DNA from: Streptomyces sp. LUP30
Lineage (GTDB): Bacteria; Actinomycetota; Actinomycetes; Streptomycetales; Streptomycetaceae
Assembly (NCBI RefSeq): GCF_001746365.1
Contig: NZ_MJAJ01000016.1
Span: 1 to 61,829, forward strand
DNA length: 61,829 nt
Direction: 5' to 3'
Shown here: in pieces, positions 33,822 through 42,591 of the stretch
How the letters are laid out: the number at the start of each line of letters is the position of its first letter
How positions within the stretch are numbered: the stretch's first letter is position 1
Notes under the pieces: model-generated
What the model was told of the DNA's origin: nothing
The model's database searches: none
Seen by the model: the letters and a program-made list of their open reading frames with translations, nothing else
Program-made: the position numbers and the translations under genes

Positions 33822-35330
33822 ATGACCAGCGCCGAAGCTGCCGTGCCGGCCGAGAGAGACCGCACGATCACCACAGACATCCCCGCCCGCCTGGACCGGC
33901 TGCCCTGGTCGCGCTGGCACTGGACCATCGTGTTCGGACTGGGCACCGTGTGGATCCTGGACGGCCTGGAGGTCACGGTCGTCGGGAACATCGCGAGCCG
34001 GCTGTCCGAGCCGGGCAGCGGCCTGCCCATCACCTCCGGGCAGGTCACCGGCATCGCGGCCGCGCTCTATGTCGCGGGCGCCTGTGTCGGCGCGCTCTTC
34101 TGGGGCCGGCTGACCGACAAGTGGGGCCGCAAGAAGCTGTTCATGATCACCCTCGCGGTGTATCTGGCGGCCACCGCCCTGACCGCCGTCTCCTTCGACA
34201 CCTGGTGGTTCCTGCTCTTCCGCTTCCTCACCGGCTTCGGCATCGGCGGCGAGTACGCGGCCATCAACTCCGCGATCGACGAGCTGATCCCGGCGCAGTA
34301 CCGGGGGCGCGTCGACCTCATCATCAACGGCAGCTTCTGGCTGGGCGCGGTCGCCGGGTCGCTGCTGTCGATCGTCGCGCTGAACACGGACATCTTCGCG
34401 GCCGACGTCGGCTGGCGGCTGACGTTCGCCCTGGGCGCCGTCCTCGCCCTGGTCATCCTCCTCGTGCGCCGGCACGTCCCGGAGAGCCCACGGTGGCTGC
34501 TGATCCACGGCCGTGACCGCGAGGCCGAGGAGATCGTCACGTCCATCGAACGGCAGATCGAGGAGGACAAGGGGGAGCGGCTGCCGCGCGCCGAGGGCGA
34601 GCTCACCATCCACCAGCGGCGCAGCGTCTCCTTCGTCGAGATCGCCCGCACGGTGTTCTCCGAGTACCGGCGCCGCGCGATCCTCGGCTTCTCCCTCTTC
34701 ATCGGCCAGGCCTTCCTCTACAACGCGATCACCTTCGGCTTCGGCGCGATCCTGACGAAGTTCTTCGACGTGCCGAGCGGCAACACCGGCTACTACTTCG
34801 CCGTCATCGCGATCGGCAACTTCTGCGGTCCGCTGCTGCTGGGCAAGCTGTTCGACACGGTCGGCCGCCGGGTGATGATCTCCTCGACCTACCTGCTGTC
34901 GGGTGTGCTGCTGTTCGGCACGGCCTGGCTGTTCGACCAGGGCTCGCTCAACGCGACGACGATGACGGCCTGCTGGTGCGCGGTGCTGTTCTTCGCTTCG
35001 GCCGGTGCGTCGAGCGCCTATCTGACGGTGTCCGAGGTCTTCCCGATGGAGACCCGCGCGATGTCCATCGCCTTCTTCTACGCCCTCGGCACGGCCGCCG
35101 GCGGCATCAGCGGCCCCCTGCTGTTCGCCGACCTCACCGACACGGGCAAGGTCGGCGACACGGTCCTCGCCTTCTGCATCGGCGCGACGCTGATGTGCCT
35201 GGCGGGCCTGGTCGCGGCGTTCCTGGCGGTCAACGCCGAGCGACGCTCCCTGGAGGACATCGCCAAGCCCCTGACCGCGGCGGCGGCGAAGGCGAAGGGA
35301 ATGGCCGGCCGCGGAACGAAGCCGGCATAG
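33822..35330 (+). CDS. MFS transporter, sugar/metabolite:H+ symporter type
   Basis: 502 residues with AGGAGGGAG before the ATG. Twelve membrane helices fit the major facilitator fold. GRLTDKWGRKKLF is the MFS loop 2-3 motif, PESPRWLLIHGRD the sugar-porter motif after helix 6, and GKLFDTVGRRVM the matching second-half motif. The N-terminal half includes WILDGLEVTVVGNI, which suggests the metabolite/aromatic acid:H+ symporter branch. Which compound it carries cannot be read from sequence. A hairpin follows the stop codon. Confidence 0.92.
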   Translation: MTSAEAAVPAERDRTITTDIPARLDRLPWSRWHWTIVFGLGTVWILDGLEVTVVGNIASRLSEPGSGLPITSGQVTGIAAALYVAGACVGALFWGRLTDKWGRKKLFMITLAVYLAATALTAVSFDTWWFLLFRFLTGFGIGGEYAAINSAIDELIPAQYRGRVDLIINGSFWLGAVAGSLLSIVALNTDIFAADVGWRLTFALGAVLALVILLVRRHVPESPRWLLIHGRDREAEEIVTSIERQIEEDKGERLPRAEGELTIHQRRSVSFVEIARTVFSEYRRRAILGFSLFIGQAFLYNAITFGFGAILTKFFDVPSGNTGYYFAVIAIGNFCGPLLLGKLFDTVGRRVMISSTYLLSGVLLFGTAWLFDQGSLNATTMTACWCAVLFFASAGASSAYLTVSEVFPMETRAMSIAFFYALGTAAGGISGPLLFADLTDTGKVGDTVLAFCIGATLMCLAGLVAAFLAVNAERRSLEDIAKPLTAAAAKAKGMAGRGTKPA

Positions 35331-35334
35331 CGGC

Positions 35335-35364
35335 CCGGGGGTGGGTGTCGTCATCCACCCCCGG
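35335..35364. terminator. Hairpin terminator between MFS and DUF2269-like genes
   Basis: Perfect ten-base inverted repeat CCGGGGGTGG with its complement and a ten-base loop, five bases past the MFS stop. The next gene is convergent, so it may serve both. Confidence 0.75.
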
Positions 35365-35428
35365 TCGCCCCGTCGCCTCGGCTGCCCGGTCGCCTCGGCT
35401 GCCCGGCCGTCAGGTCGCCGTCGGTCGC

Positions 35429-35878
35429 CTACGCCCCTGTCGTCGACCCCGGCCGGACGATCATCAGGACCGTCACCGTCGCCCACAGCAGGTTGAACAC
35501 CCCGGTGAACATGGCGAGTCGGACGGTCGTCCCGTGCTCCCCCTGTCCCTCGACGAGCACCTCCTGCCCGGGCAGCACGAGGAGCAGCAGGACGGCCGCG
35601 GCAAGGACGGTCAGCACGATCGACGCGATCAGCCAGGGGTCGCCCATCACCCCCATCGCGCCCGCGGTGGCGAACCCGAAGACGGGAACGGCGATGCCGA
35701 CGGCCGCGTACACCTGGCAGATGCGGTGCAGCAGCCGTACGGTCCCGGCCGCGCCCGCGTCCCCGGGCGCGGCCAGCGCCTTGCGCGCGGCGGGCGGGAA
35801 CATGCTGGCGGCGACGGTCACGGGCCCGACGGCGACGATCGCGGCGAGGACGTGGACGGCGAGGAGGAACTTGGTCAC
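35429..35878 (-). CDS. DUF2269-like small membrane protein
   Basis: 149 residues from GTG (MTKFLLAVHVLAAIVAVGPVTVAA). Four hydrophobic helices: the first as quoted, then VYAAVGIAVPVFGFATAGAMGVM, LIASIVLTVLAAAVLLLLVLPG, and LAMFTGVFNLLWATVTVLMIV. This topology with an N-terminal H-x-L pattern fits the DUF2269 family of integral membrane proteins of unknown function. It is monocistronic and divergent from the GlxA-type regulator. Confidence 0.75.
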   Translation of the reverse strand: MTKFLLAVHVLAAIVAVGPVTVAASMFPPAARKALAAPGDAGAAGTVRLLHRICQVYAAVGIAVPVFGFATAGAMGVMGDPWLIASIVLTVLAAAVLLLLVLPGQEVLVEGQGEHGTTVRLAMFTGVFNLLWATVTVLMIVRPGSTTGA

Positions 35879-36073
35879 GCACCGACGCTAGAGGGCGCGA
35901 AGATCACGCGGAAGCGGCGGGAATGCCAGAGGCCGACGGATTCCCGCCAGGACTTCCGCACCCCTTTCGGACTGCGGTGTTCGCGTACGACCGCAGACGC
36001 CTGCCGTATCCACCCCAGCGGCCGCCGCTTTCCCCGGCTGGGCGTGATCCCGTCGGCTGTCTAGGATCTCGCC

Positions 36074-37045
36074 ATGCACACCGTCGCCGTACTGGTCCTG
36101 GACGGGGTCGTCCCCTTCGATCTGTCCGCCCCGATCGACGCCTTCGGCTGGGCGCGGCTGCCCGACGGCCGCCCCGCGTACCGGGTGCGGGTCTGCTCGC
36201 CGTCCCCCTCCGGGGAGGTGAGCGCGGGGGCCTTCACCGTGCGCGCGCCGTACGGCCTCGAGGCGCTGGCCGAGGCGGACACGATCATGCTGCCGGGCGT
36301 CGCGGACCCGCCGCACGAGCTGCCGCCCGGGGTCGCCGAGGCGCTGCGCGAGGCGGCGGCGAACGGCACCCGGATCGCCTCCGTGTGCGTCGGCGCGTTC
36401 CTGTTCGCCGCGACGGGCCTGCTGGACGGGCTGCGCGCCACCACGCACTGGTTCGCGGCCCGCGAACTCGCCCTGCGCTACCCGAAGGTGGAGGTCGACC
36501 CGAACGTCCTCTACGTCGACCACGGCCGGTTCCTCACCTCGGCGGGCGCGGCGGCGGCCCTCGACATGTGCCTGCACATGATCCGCAGCGACTACGGCTC
36601 GGCGATCGCCGCGCAGGCCGCCCGGATGTCGGTCATGCCGCTCGAACGGGAGGGCGGCCAGGCCCAGTTCATCGCCCAGGACCTGACGCCCGCCCCGACC
36701 GGCTCGACCCTCGAACCGCTCCTGGTCTGGCTGGAGGACAACTGCGCCGACGATCTGACGCTGGACCGGATCGCCGAGCGGGCCGGCATGAGCACCCGCA
36801 GCCTCAACCGCCGCTTCCGCGAGCAGACCGGGACGACACCGCTGCGCTGGCTGCACCGGGCACGGGTGCGACGCGCGCAGTACCTGCTGGAGTCGACGGC
36901 CTACCCGGTGGAACGGATCGCCGCCCAGACGGGCTTCGGCTCCCCGACCGCCTTCCGGGAATGCTTCCGCAAGGTCGCCGGAACGAGCCCACAGGGGTAC
37001 CGCCGCGCGTTCCGGTCGAAGGAGAGCACGGGGGGTTCGATGTGA
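36074..37045 (+). CDS. GlxA-family transcriptional regulator (DJ-1/PfpI + AraC)
   Basis: 323 residues. The N-terminal 165 residues are a DJ-1/PfpI-type glutamine amidotransferase-like domain (VAVLVLDGVVPFDLSAPIDAFGWAR, IASVCVGAFLFAATGLLDGLRATTHW with the nucleophile-elbow cysteine). The C-terminal AraC/XylS domain has two helix-turn-helix motifs (LTLDRIAERAGMSTRSLNRRFREQTGTTP and YPVERIAAQTGFGSPTAFRECFRKVAGTSP). It is a DNA-binding regulator that senses a small metabolite, in the pattern of GlxA/ArgR-type proteins. Its targets are not evident from neighbours. Confidence 0.94.
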   Translation: MHTVAVLVLDGVVPFDLSAPIDAFGWARLPDGRPAYRVRVCSPSPSGEVSAGAFTVRAPYGLEALAEADTIMLPGVADPPHELPPGVAEALREAAANGTRIASVCVGAFLFAATGLLDGLRATTHWFAARELALRYPKVEVDPNVLYVDHGRFLTSAGAAAALDMCLHMIRSDYGSAIAAQAARMSVMPLEREGGQAQFIAQDLTPAPTGSTLEPLLVWLEDNCADDLTLDRIAERAGMSTRSLNRRFREQTGTTPLRWLHRARVRRAQYLLESTAYPVERIAAQTGFGSPTAFRECFRKVAGTSPQGYRRAFRSKESTGGSM

Positions 37046-37126
37046 ACCCCGGAAGCGGGCGCGTCCAGAAACTCGGACCGCCACGATCCGGTCCGGCGAC
37101 TACTGGCCGTAGGCGAAGAGAGAGGC

Positions 37127-37510
37127 GTGACGGTGCAGGTTTTGCGCGGTGACTCCACCGGGGAGCTGGAGCTCTCCGGAACCCGCTCCGAACTGCTGGC
37201 CCTCGGGCGGGAGTTGCGGAACGGGCACGGGGATCTTTCCCTTGGTGAGGTCTCCGGTCCGTCCCCCTGCAGCAGGTCGTTGTCACGGATGAGTGTCCGG
37301 CGAACAAGCGGGAAGATCATGATCTCGTCGTCCGGAGACAGCGGATCCCTCGATGTCCAAGGCGGAGAAGAGGCCCTCGCGCTTCTCGCCGACAACATCG
37401 AGGGCTTCGCCTCGGAGGCGGACGGGGACGACCACCTTCATGTGGACTACTACCCGGACCACGACTATCTGGCCGAGGGGTCCGGATCGCTGGTCGTCGC
37501 CCTCGGTTAG
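37127..37510 (+). CDS. Imm32-like immunity family protein
   Basis: 127 residues from GTG after an AGAGAGG ribosome-binding site. The layout resembles the Imm32 family: ELELSGTRSELLALGRELRNG at the start, a middle beta region (RTSGKIMISSSGDSGSLDVQGG), then EALALLADNIEGFASEADGDDHLHVDYYPDHDYL. Such proteins are immunity partners of polymorphic toxins, but no toxin gene is seen here, so it is either an orphan or serves another role. The assignment is by pattern only. Confidence 0.6.
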   Translation: MTVQVLRGDSTGELELSGTRSELLALGRELRNGHGDLSLGEVSGPSPCSRSLSRMSVRRTSGKIMISSSGDSGSLDVQGGEEALALLADNIEGFASEADGDDHLHVDYYPDHDYLAEGSGSLVVALG

Positions 37511-37534
37511 CCGCCGGACCGCTCGCCCGGTCAC

Positions 37535-37581
37535 GAACGCCCTTGCCCGGCCCGTTCTCCACGGGCCGGGCAAGGGCGTTC
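37535..37581. terminator. Strong long-stem hairpin terminator
   Basis: Perfect 21-base inverted repeat (arms 37535-37555 and 37561-37581) with a five-base loop, 24 bases after the Imm32-like stop. The downstream gene is convergent, so the element probably acts in both directions. Confidence 0.88.
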
Positions 37582-37639
37582 TCGACGGCCGGCAACCTCG
37601 GCCGGAACAAGTCCGCGCGGCCGCTGCGAGACGTGCGGG

Positions 37640-38758
37640 CTAGCTCCGCCCGGCGCGGCGGCGGCCGCCGGGCTCCAGCCCTCGCTTGTCGACGACGGCG
37701 CGTTCCAGCACGGCCGTGGACTCGGAGACCGTCCCCGCCTTGTCCCGCCCGGTGTCCCGGCTGAAGACGGTGCGCTCGCCCAGGTAGTCCAGAGTGCGCC
37801 CGTCGAAGATCCACTCGGTGCGGGTGCCGTGCCGGACGTCCTCCCGGGCGATGGCGATGCCGTGCCGTCCGACGGCGTCCACCGCGTCGTCCACCTCGGT
37901 GACGCCGGGGATGCGGGCGGTGGCCTTGAAGAAGGCGGCGGCCGTCGCGGGCGGCATGATCTGCTCCGTGATCAGATTCCCGATCTCGTTGAAGACCTCC
38001 TGGTCGCGGTCGTCGCCCTTCTCGACGGGGGTCTCGGCGTAGAGCCGCTTCAGCAGGTGCCCCGGTTCGGTGGGCAGCGAGGCGAGCCAGGCGTACGTGG
38101 GCCGCTGGACGCCGGCCGGTACCGCGGAGTCCCTCGGGTTCGTGCCGTCCGGCACCCCGACCTCGATCGGCCAGTCCTGGCCGTCCTCACGGATCAGCCC
38201 GACGTCGACCACGGGCCCCTGCTGCTGTGAGAACCACACCTGCCGCTCGTGCAGCGGCCCGAGCTTCACGGGCTTCCCCCACTCGCCCACGTTCTCGGCC
38301 ACCCGGCTGCGGGCGTAGACGAACTGGTCCTCCCGCACCGGCTGCACATCGGTGTTCATGGCGACGGCGGCCATCCGGTCGAGCGTGACGACGGCGCTGC
38401 GGCTGCCGGCGGAGGGCGTGCCGGGCGCGCCCGCCCGGGCGTCCCCACCCCCGCCGTGCCGCCCCGCGCCGATGCCGACGGTGAGCCCGGCCGCCAGCGC
38501 GACGGCGACGGCTCCGGCGACGAGAGCGGACCGGGCCGGCCGGTAGAGGCGGCGGGGCGTCGGCGAAGGGCGGGCGCCCTCCGCCTCGTCACGGCGATCA
38601 CGATCGATGAGCTGCATCAGAACGTCCTTGTGATGGGAACGACGCCCGGGAGGCAGCACCTGCTCGACGGGACCGGCCGGCAACAGCCGTGCCAGTTCCC
38701 CCAGTTCGTCGAGTTCCGCGCGCTCACCCTGCTCGGATCCGGCCGGAGTGGCGTTCAT
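37640..38758 (-). CDS. CU044_5270-type protein (ECF sigma partner)
   Basis: 372 residues. An N-terminal cytoplasmic part (ELDELGELARLLPAGPVEQVLPPGRR) is followed by one membrane helix (ALVAGAVAVALAAGLTVGIGAG) and a long extracytoplasmic domain. Segments such as LRYARSRVAENVG-like QFVYARSRV, LYAETPVEKGDDRDQEVFNEIGNLITE and TRTEWIFDGRTLDYLGERTVF fit the CU044_5270 family. It starts inside the stop of the sigma factor gene (ATGA overlap), so the two are translationally coupled. It may bind the sigma factor or sense the envelope; a direct anti-sigma role is inferred from context only. Confidence 0.85.
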   Translation of the reverse strand: MNATPAGSEQGERAELDELGELARLLPAGPVEQVLPPGRRSHHKDVLMQLIDRDRRDEAEGARPSPTPRRLYRPARSALVAGAVAVALAAGLTVGIGAGRHGGGGDARAGAPGTPSAGSRSAVVTLDRMAAVAMNTDVQPVREDQFVYARSRVAENVGEWGKPVKLGPLHERQVWFSQQQGPVVDVGLIREDGQDWPIEVGVPDGTNPRDSAVPAGVQRPTYAWLASLPTEPGHLLKRLYAETPVEKGDDRDQEVFNEIGNLITEQIMPPATAAAFFKATARIPGVTEVDDAVDAVGRHGIAIAREDVRHGTRTEWIFDGRTLDYLGERTVFSRDTGRDKAGTVSESTAVLERAVVDKRGLEPGGRRRAGRS

Positions 38759-39462
38759 CGGGCTTCCTCCTGAAGGGGCAGGACCGCGAACGCGGTCTCA
38801 CTCTCTACCTCTCCGCGACGGGACCGCGGTTCCATAAAACCCGTATGCGAGAAATGCGGCGTACGTCTCTCGCGCTCCTCCCGGTCCACGAACTCCCGCA
38901 GCCGCGCCCGCGCCCGCGACAGCCGAGACCGCACCGTCCCGACGGGAACGCCGAGCGCCTCGGCGGCCTGCGCGTAGTCGAGCCCGCCCCACACGCACAG
39001 CGCGATCACCTCCCGCTCATGCCGCCTCAGCCGCCCGAGCACCCGCTGTACGTCGGCGAGCCGCCGGGCGTCGTCCACCCGGCCCGCGACGTCCTCGGCG
39101 AAGTCACCGACCTCCTGCACCCCCGGCGCCCGCCGGGCCAGAAAGGCGAGCCGCCGCCGCAGACTCCGGTCGGCGTTGCGCGCCTTGTTGGTGGCGATCC
39201 CGAACAGCCAGGGCCGCAACGACCCACCCTCGACGGCCACGTCCTCCCGCCCCCGCCACGCGGCGAGGAACGTCTCCGACATCACCTCCTCGGCGACCGA
39301 CCAGTCACCGGTGAGCCGCAGGGCATGGTTGTAGACGGCGGTCGCGTACAACTCGTAGAGCTCCCCGAACGCAGCCCGCTCCCCCCGCCGAACCCGCCCC
39401 CGCAACAGCTCCCCGTCATCGTCCCCGCCCGCCGCCTCTTCGCTCTCTCCGTTGGACCTCAC
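38755..39462 (-). CDS. ECF RNA polymerase sigma factor
   Basis: 235 residues from the GTG giving MRSNGESEEAAGG. Region 2 is visible as FGELYELYATAVYNHALRLTGDWSVAEEVMSETFLAAWRG with LRPWLFGIATNKARNADRSLRRR. Region 4 follows as RLRRHEREVIALCVWGGLDYAQAAEALGVPVGTVRSRLSRARARLRE. Its stop codon overlaps the start of the membrane partner. The lack of a SnoaL or other extension makes it a plain two-domain ECF factor. It stands at the left border of the defense island. Confidence 0.94.
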   Translation of the reverse strand: MRSNGESEEAAGGDDDGELLRGRVRRGERAAFGELYELYATAVYNHALRLTGDWSVAEEVMSETFLAAWRGREDVAVEGGSLRPWLFGIATNKARNADRSLRRRLAFLARRAPGVQEVGDFAEDVAGRVDDARRLADVQRVLGRLRRHEREVIALCVWGGLDYAQAAEALGVPVGTVRSRLSRARARLREFVDREERERRTPHFSHTGFMEPRSRRGEVESETAFAVLPLQEEAR

Positions 39463-39864
39463 ACCCTTACCTCTCCGAACCGGGGAGGCGGTTCCGGTGG
39501 CGTGGATCACAACCTTCCGCGACTACCAGGACAGCGTCATAGCGGCGCCGAAGCGCCCACCAGTCGGGTCGCTGGGACCCGTCTGGGCCAGGCGGACGAT
39601 GATCTCCTGCGCCCTTCGGCTCGGACGATCGAGTCCGCCACGTCCCTACCACCCCAAGGCAGACCCCACCACCTTTGACTGCGACGTCCTCACCGTCACC
39701 GGCAGCGTGACCGCCGCATCCTGCTTTGCAACAGAACCGGTCATACAGGACGCGCGGTGCCTCGAACTGCTGGGTTCATGAGGGCCAAGCAGTTGGTGGG
39801 GGAGGGGGAGGGGGAGGAACGGATGGGCAGCGACGTTCTAAAGGCGTCATGTCGTCAAAACGAG
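39463..39864. other. Non-coding border between core genome and defense island
   Basis: No gene with supported coding character was found. The left part is the promoter region of the sigma factor operon. Further right are a G-rich tract (GGGGGAGGGGGAGGGGGAGG near 39798) and AT-richer DNA. The drop in GC near 39700 marks the change to island sequence. No clear attachment-site repeat or integrase gene was found. Confidence 0.5.
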
Positions 39865-41622
39865 TCAATGCCAGCGGCTGCCGTTGGGCCACACGTCTAG
39901 TGCGTACCCTGCCAACCTGGCTTGACGGGCCTTGATTCCCTCAACTCGCCATGCAGACCTCTGGCCGTCCCACAACGCATCGACCTCCGTCTGCGCGGAT
40001 ACGAGAAGGGCGGAGCCGGTGTAGAGGTGAGCTTTCTCCGGGTAGGAGAGACTGGCCAGGGATTGGTTCCGCCTTCCTGTCAGGAGCGTAAGATTTCCCA
40101 ACTTGCTGACCCAATCCTGATGGTCGTCGAGGAGTAGATCCCTGCTCGGTTTCTGTGGATATATGTAATCCACATGAGCCTTTCCATCCCCCATCGCCAA
40201 TTCCTCGTATACTCCGTTCTCCAGGCGTAGATGCTGCTCAATTTTTGCCAAAAGATACCGAGCTTGAGACTGTTTTGGTATCGAGGCTTCAAGGAAGTCT
40301 GCCTTGAAGGTCTCATCATCCGGAATCCACCCGGAGACCTTCTGCAGCACGCCGTCTAGGCTGGCCCCTCGGGAGAACTCCTTGGCGGCGCTGAACACGT
40401 TCTCCTCGAGAAGCGTGGACTCCCTACGTCCAACGACTGTCCAGCGTACGTAGTAGCTTATGGAAGCCTCGATGAGGGTCTGTAGCTGCGGATACGAATT
40501 ACGTCCCGAAGCGGACAGTAGGAGAGGGTAAAGCGCGTCCGCCCCCATGGCTTTTATCTCGTTCAGGGAGACGTCGAATTCGATGTCGCCGGTGTTTCCT
40601 GTGATCAACTCCGCATACCGGCCGGCCGCTCCTTCCAGTTCGGCAGAAAAGGCGCCGACTCCGTACGATTGAGGACGTTTGTCGAAGTGTGCGCTCAGGT
40701 CCTTCCTTATGGTTGCATAGAGGCTGTGTGACTTTACGTCACCGTGCGTGGAGACCCAGAAGTGACGCAAAAACTTTTCGATCTCCTCTCGGCGTTCGAA
40801 TCCGTCTAGGAGAGATCGCCAGGCATCGTTTACTCGTGTCTTCTCGTGCTCGCTCCTGGCTTTCTCCATCAAGAAATTACGGACTAGGTCTACCGTGGAC
40901 AGGTCTTTCCCGCGAGAGTTGATGGTCTCGAAGACTTCATTGGCATCGCCTGACGACGGGGTCTGGATCTCGACGAACACCAGGCCATTTATCAAGCATT
41001 CACGCAACGCGTCGAGATAGTCCATGCGCGCTTCGTCCTCGACGTGGGCTTGCAATCGATTTCCGATCTTAGAGCGGAAATTGTTGTACGCGTCCAGAAT
41101 AAGGTGGTGTGAAGGTCGACCAGGCTTCTCGATCTTGGTGCAGGAGCCTGTGATCTCGCTCCAATCCTGGATGTGATCTCGAAAGAAGTCGCGATCAAAG
41201 AGCGAGAGGACGAGGAAGTATTCCATCGGCTCCTTGCGGCCCGATTTGCGTGCGATGTAGTCTCGCTGAATGTTGTTGGCGCTCGATATCCCTTCAGGGG
41301 ATCTCATCCCCCAAAGTATGTCTCTGATCGCCGCGATGAGGATCGTAGAGGTCGTGAGCCGCTGCTGACCGTCAAGCAGTGAGCGCCCCTGCTTAGAATC
41401 GCCAGTGATGGTCACCACCGGGCCTATAAAGTACTCCGCCGACGACTCACGCCCACTTTCGCGGGACTCCTTGAACTTCTCGATATCGGCCCAGAACACA
41501 TCGACTTCTTTTTTCGTCCAGGCGTACTGGCGTTGACTGTCGTCGGGTACGGTCACAATGGGGTTGTTTGCGCCGATCAGCTGGCCGAGCGTTTGCCGCT
41601 GTGCCTGTTTGATGATGGCCAC
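39865..41622 (-). CDS. DUF262/DUF1524 protein (GmrSD-like), HNH His replaced
   Basis: 585 residues from GTG (MAIIKQAQRQ), five bases after GGAG. The N-terminal DUF262 domain has QRQYAW (32-35 region) and DGQQRLTT at 84-91, the ParB/Srx-like NTP-binding motif, and FETINSRGKDLSTVDLVRN. The C-terminal DUF1524 domain has LGNLTLLTGRRNQSL and SYPEKAHLY, but the usual E-H-I-x-P-Q is here D485-Y486-I-Y-P-Q. So the HNH general-base histidine appears to be Tyr. GmrSD-type proteins cut modified phage DNA. The GC and codon use are much lower and less biased than in the flanking core genes. Divergent from an unknown gene across 183 bases. Confidence 0.88.
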   Translation of the reverse strand: MAIIKQAQRQTLGQLIGANNPIVTVPDDSQRQYAWTKKEVDVFWADIEKFKESRESGRESSAEYFIGPVVTITGDSKQGRSLLDGQQRLTTSTILIAAIRDILWGMRSPEGISSANNIQRDYIARKSGRKEPMEYFLVLSLFDRDFFRDHIQDWSEITGSCTKIEKPGRPSHHLILDAYNNFRSKIGNRLQAHVEDEARMDYLDALRECLINGLVFVEIQTPSSGDANEVFETINSRGKDLSTVDLVRNFLMEKARSEHEKTRVNDAWRSLLDGFERREEIEKFLRHFWVSTHGDVKSHSLYATIRKDLSAHFDKRPQSYGVGAFSAELEGAAGRYAELITGNTGDIEFDVSLNEIKAMGADALYPLLLSASGRNSYPQLQTLIEASISYYVRWTVVGRRESTLLEENVFSAAKEFSRGASLDGVLQKVSGWIPDDETFKADFLEASIPKQSQARYLLAKIEQHLRLENGVYEELAMGDGKAHVDYIYPQKPSRDLLLDDHQDWVSKLGNLTLLTGRRNQSLASLSYPEKAHLYTGSALLVSAQTEVDALWDGQRSAWRVEGIKARQARLAGYALDVWPNGSRWH

Positions 41623-41805
41623 GAGACTCCTCACGGGCGACTAGGGGAAGGCGAGCGTACCTCCGCCCTGTGACGAGGCGGTGGGATCTCGCCAGACTGA
41701 CGCGTAACCGGCCGCGTACGTCGAGCTACGGCTGGGCTGCGAACCGCTCCCGCTGCTACATTCTGCGTTCAGCAGCTCCGACATGCGCGACCTCGGGCAG
41801 GGGAT

Positions 41806-42591
41806 ATGAGTTTTTCGAACGAAAACACCGCGGCGCACCAGTTGCACGTTCTGATATCGCGTGTTCGCTCATCAGCAGAGACTGATGCTGCTTCGGCCTG
41901 GTCTGAGGTCCTAGGCGCTGAGTGGGGGAGTCATGAATTCGCCCGTCGGCACTCCGAAGTCGTCACTCTTCTGCAAATGACAATTCGACAGGTGAGCGCA
42001 CTTCCAGAGAGGGCGCGCACCCGATGCGAGCGTCACGTCGATGCGTGGTGGAATGCGGTGATGCAGCCGACGATAAACTGGCGGGACCAGAACCGTTCGT
42101 TGCAGTCGATCATCGATGACGACAAGCTGGATCACCTGGAATCCACAGCAGACCTGATATCGGGAAACCTCGTTGGTTCCGATGCGGCGCCCCGCAGCGC
42201 GGATCTCAGTGAGATGGTCGACCGTTGCAATGACTGGATCGAACTTCTTGCGTCCTTGAGCGAGATCGAGATCAGCGGCCCAGTGAGGGATCAGTTGATC
42301 TCCCAGCTTCGCCACCTCGTCTGGCTCGTCGACAACGCGGGCCTCTTTGGCGCAGCAAGAGTAGCGGAGGAGGCCAGTACGGTCATCGGCTCCCTAGCGC
42401 AGACCGGAGCTTCGTTGGTAAACATACGCGACGAGAACGTCAATCGTTGGAAAAAGGCCCTGTTGGCGTTCGTGACGGCATGCGTTGTCTTCAACCAGGC
42501 GTCGCCCATCCTCCAACAGTCGATTAGTGCGGGAGAAAGCCTCGTCAGGGATATCGCTTCAGTCGTCGAAGATATTCAAGACGAAGCTTGA
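41806..42591 (+). CDS. Unknown protein with C-terminal membrane segment
   Basis: 261 residues. It is not recognised as a known family. Residues 1-210 are predominantly helical and polar (for example EFARRHSEVVTLLQMTIRQVSALPERARTRC, EMVDRCNDWIELLASLSEIE). Around 215-235 there is one hydrophobic helix (WKKALLAFVTACVVFNQ) followed by an amphipathic end (ILQQSISAGESLVRDIASVVEDIQDEA). It has only modest GC bias, like its island neighbours. It is convergent with the HNH gene, overlapping its last 16 bases. Its place among defense genes and the membrane helix would fit an abortive-infection effector, but that is inference. Confidence 0.65.
   Translation: MSFSNENTAAHQLHVLISRVRSSAETDAASAWSEVLGAEWGSHEFARRHSEVVTLLQMTIRQVSALPERARTRCERHVDAWWNAVMQPTINWRDQNRSLQSIIDDDKLDHLESTADLISGNLVGSDAAPRSADLSEMVDRCNDWIELLASLSEIEISGPVRDQLISQLRHLVWLVDNAGLFGAARVAEEASTVIGSLAQTGASLVNIRDENVNRWKKALLAFVTACVVFNQASPILQQSISAGESLVRDIASVVEDIQDEA

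Noticed and set aside
39452..39781. Short open frame in the island border
   Set aside because: No homology pattern, poor coding bias and no ribosome-binding site.
39865..42591. TTA (bldA-dependent) codons in the island genes
   Set aside because: I looked for in-frame TTA codons in the DUF262 gene and the 261-residue protein gene and found none; other genes were not fully checked.
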